Shown piece by piece: positions 63,168 through 64,000 of a stretch of 64,000 nt of DNA. This DNA is from Pyrus communis (Eukaryota > Streptophyta > Magnoliopsida > Rosales > Rosaceae), in contig NC_084807.1 in the NCBI RefSeq assembly GCF_963583255.1, positions 1,502,872-1,566,871 of the forward strand, written 5' to 3'. Every line of letters begins with the position of its first letter. Positions within the stretch are counted from its first letter, which is position 1. A model generated the notes under the pieces. That model made no database searches, had not been told where the DNA came from, and saw only the letters and a list, made by a program, of their open reading frames with translations. The position numbers were made by a program, and so were the translations under genes.

Positions 63168-63812
63168 TGTGACATCCCACATCGTCTAGGGGAGTGATCC
63201 TTAAATGTATATTTCAATCCCTACCTAGCACGAGGCCTTTTGGGAGCTCATTGGCTTCGGGTTCCGTAGGAACTCCGAAGTTAAGCGAGAAGGGGGGCTA
63301 GAGCACTCCCATGATGGGTGATCCACTGAGAAGTTGCTCGTGAGTTCCCAAAAACAAAACCGTGAGGGAATGGTAAGCCCAAAGCGGACAATATCGTGCT
63401 ACGGTGGTGGAGCGGGCCCGGGAAGCGGTCCCACCCGGGCCGGGATGTGACAAATTTGGTATCAGAGCCTAACCCTGGTCGTGATGTGCCGACAAGGACG
63501 TCGGGCCCCTAAGGGGGGTGGATTGTGACATCCCACATCGCCCAGGGGAGTGATCCTTAAATGTATATTTCAATCCCTACCTAGCACGAGGCCTTTTGGG
63601 AGCTCACTGGCTTCGGGTTCCGTAGGAACTCTGAAGTTAAGCGAGAAGGGGGCTAGAGCAATCCCATGATGGGTGACCCACTGGGAAGTTGCTCGTGAGT
63701 TCCCAAAAACAAAATCGTGAGGGAATGGTAAGCCCAAAGCGGACAATATCGTGCTACGGTGGTGGAGCGGGCCCGGAAAGCGATCCCACCCGGGCCGGGA
63801 TGTGACAGAATA
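63163..63812 (+). mobile_element. Complete Cassandra TRIM retrotransposon
   Basis: 5' LTR 63,168-63,452 (285 bp) and 3' LTR 63,524-63,807 (284 bp) both start TGTGACATCCCACATCG and end GGGATGTGACA. Between them is a 71-bp internal region with the primer-binding site TGGTATCAGAGCC (63,457-63,469, initiator tRNA-Met) and the polypurine tract AAGGGGGGTGG (63,511-63,521). Each LTR contains a 5S rRNA-like domain. Flanking 5-mers are GAAAA and GAATA, one mismatch. The element has no genes, as is normal for Cassandra. Minus-strand ORFs over it are artefacts. Confidence 0.92.
63598..63702 (+). other. 5S rRNA-derived domain in the Cassandra 3' LTR
   Basis: GAAGTTAAGCGAG, AGCAATCCCATGATGGGTGA and CCCACTGGGAAGTTGCTCGTG align with the 3' two thirds of plant 5S rRNA, including the internal Pol III control region. 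It is not a 5S gene: the 5' part is changed and it sits in an LTR. The 5' LTR copy lies at about 63,241-63,350. Confidence 0.8.
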
Positions 63813-64000
63813 GTCTAAAAGTGTGTAAAAAAAAAAAGAGTATAAAGGTGTATATAAAAGTTTAAATGTGTGTAAAAGTCTAAGTTGTGTAAAAGTAAAG
63901 ACTTTTGAACATCTATGTTTTAGAATTAGATGCTTCCTTTTAGACTTTTGTAGATTAAACATTTATGCTTTTTAAGTTTTTTATTAAGCTTTTGAAACAT
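63813..64000. other. AT-rich window end
   Basis: Repeated short phrases AAAAGTGTGTAAAA and TAAAAGTCTAA continue from the left side of the Cassandra element (63,110-63,160), showing that the element interrupted a low-complexity stretch. Confidence 0.4.

Noticed and set aside
63598..63702. Functional 5S rRNA gene
   Set aside because: The similarity covers only part of 5S, lies within LTRs with TG...CA ends, PBS and PPT, and is not in a tandem 5S array.

Overview
The window is plant nuclear DNA. It is AT-rich, with intron-bearing genes and dense small transposable elements. The best guess is a Rosaceae genome, possibly the apple/pear group. That rests on remembered resemblance of a Cassandra-type 5S-bearing TRIM, an Au-like SINE and several MITEs to families common there, so the species is inferred and not demonstrated.

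Left third (1-19.7 kb): one intact single-exon mTERF gene (1143-2417), then a repeat-dominated stretch. This holds a non-LTR-type insertion with perfect 19-bp target-site duplications, a LINE reverse-transcriptase tail, and a duplicated pair of short uncharacterised genes (one open, one broken). It also holds a ~1.9-kb tandem duplication (13.26-17.5 kb) whose breakpoints lie inside two mobile elements and whose second copy was later hit by a Cassandra element and a foldback element.

Middle (19.8-33.9 kb): three housekeeping-type genes on the + strand, all with exon structures that close in frame. They are a 7-exon secreted serine carboxypeptidase (502 aa), a 9-exon F-box/WD40 protein (432 aa) carrying a SINE in intron 3, and an intronless-looking N-alpha-acetyltransferase NAA10 with a histidine-rich tail.

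Right half (33.9-60.4 kb): a segmentally duplicated resistance-gene cluster. Two CC-NB-LRR genes lie on the minus strand (41.26-45.94 and 55.93-59.37 kb), each with a CC exon and a long NB-LRR exon. They are embedded in duplicated blocks that also carry three copies of NAA10 3' flank. NLR1 has a composite intron containing the remains of two truncated NLR copies. NLR2 has a 2-bp deletion in its CC exon. Between NAA10 and NLR1 is a small cluster of decayed gene fragments (F-box/FIST, LEO1, HCF173); a JmjC-demethylase fragment lies between the two NLRs. MITE insertions can be dated relative to the duplications because sibling copies keep empty or near-empty sites.

Right end (60.4-64 kb): non-coding, with a SINE and a complete Cassandra TRIM (two 5S-like LTRs, primer-binding site, polypurine tract).

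There is no operon logic here. The functional theme is a birth-and-death NLR cluster beside conserved housekeeping genes.
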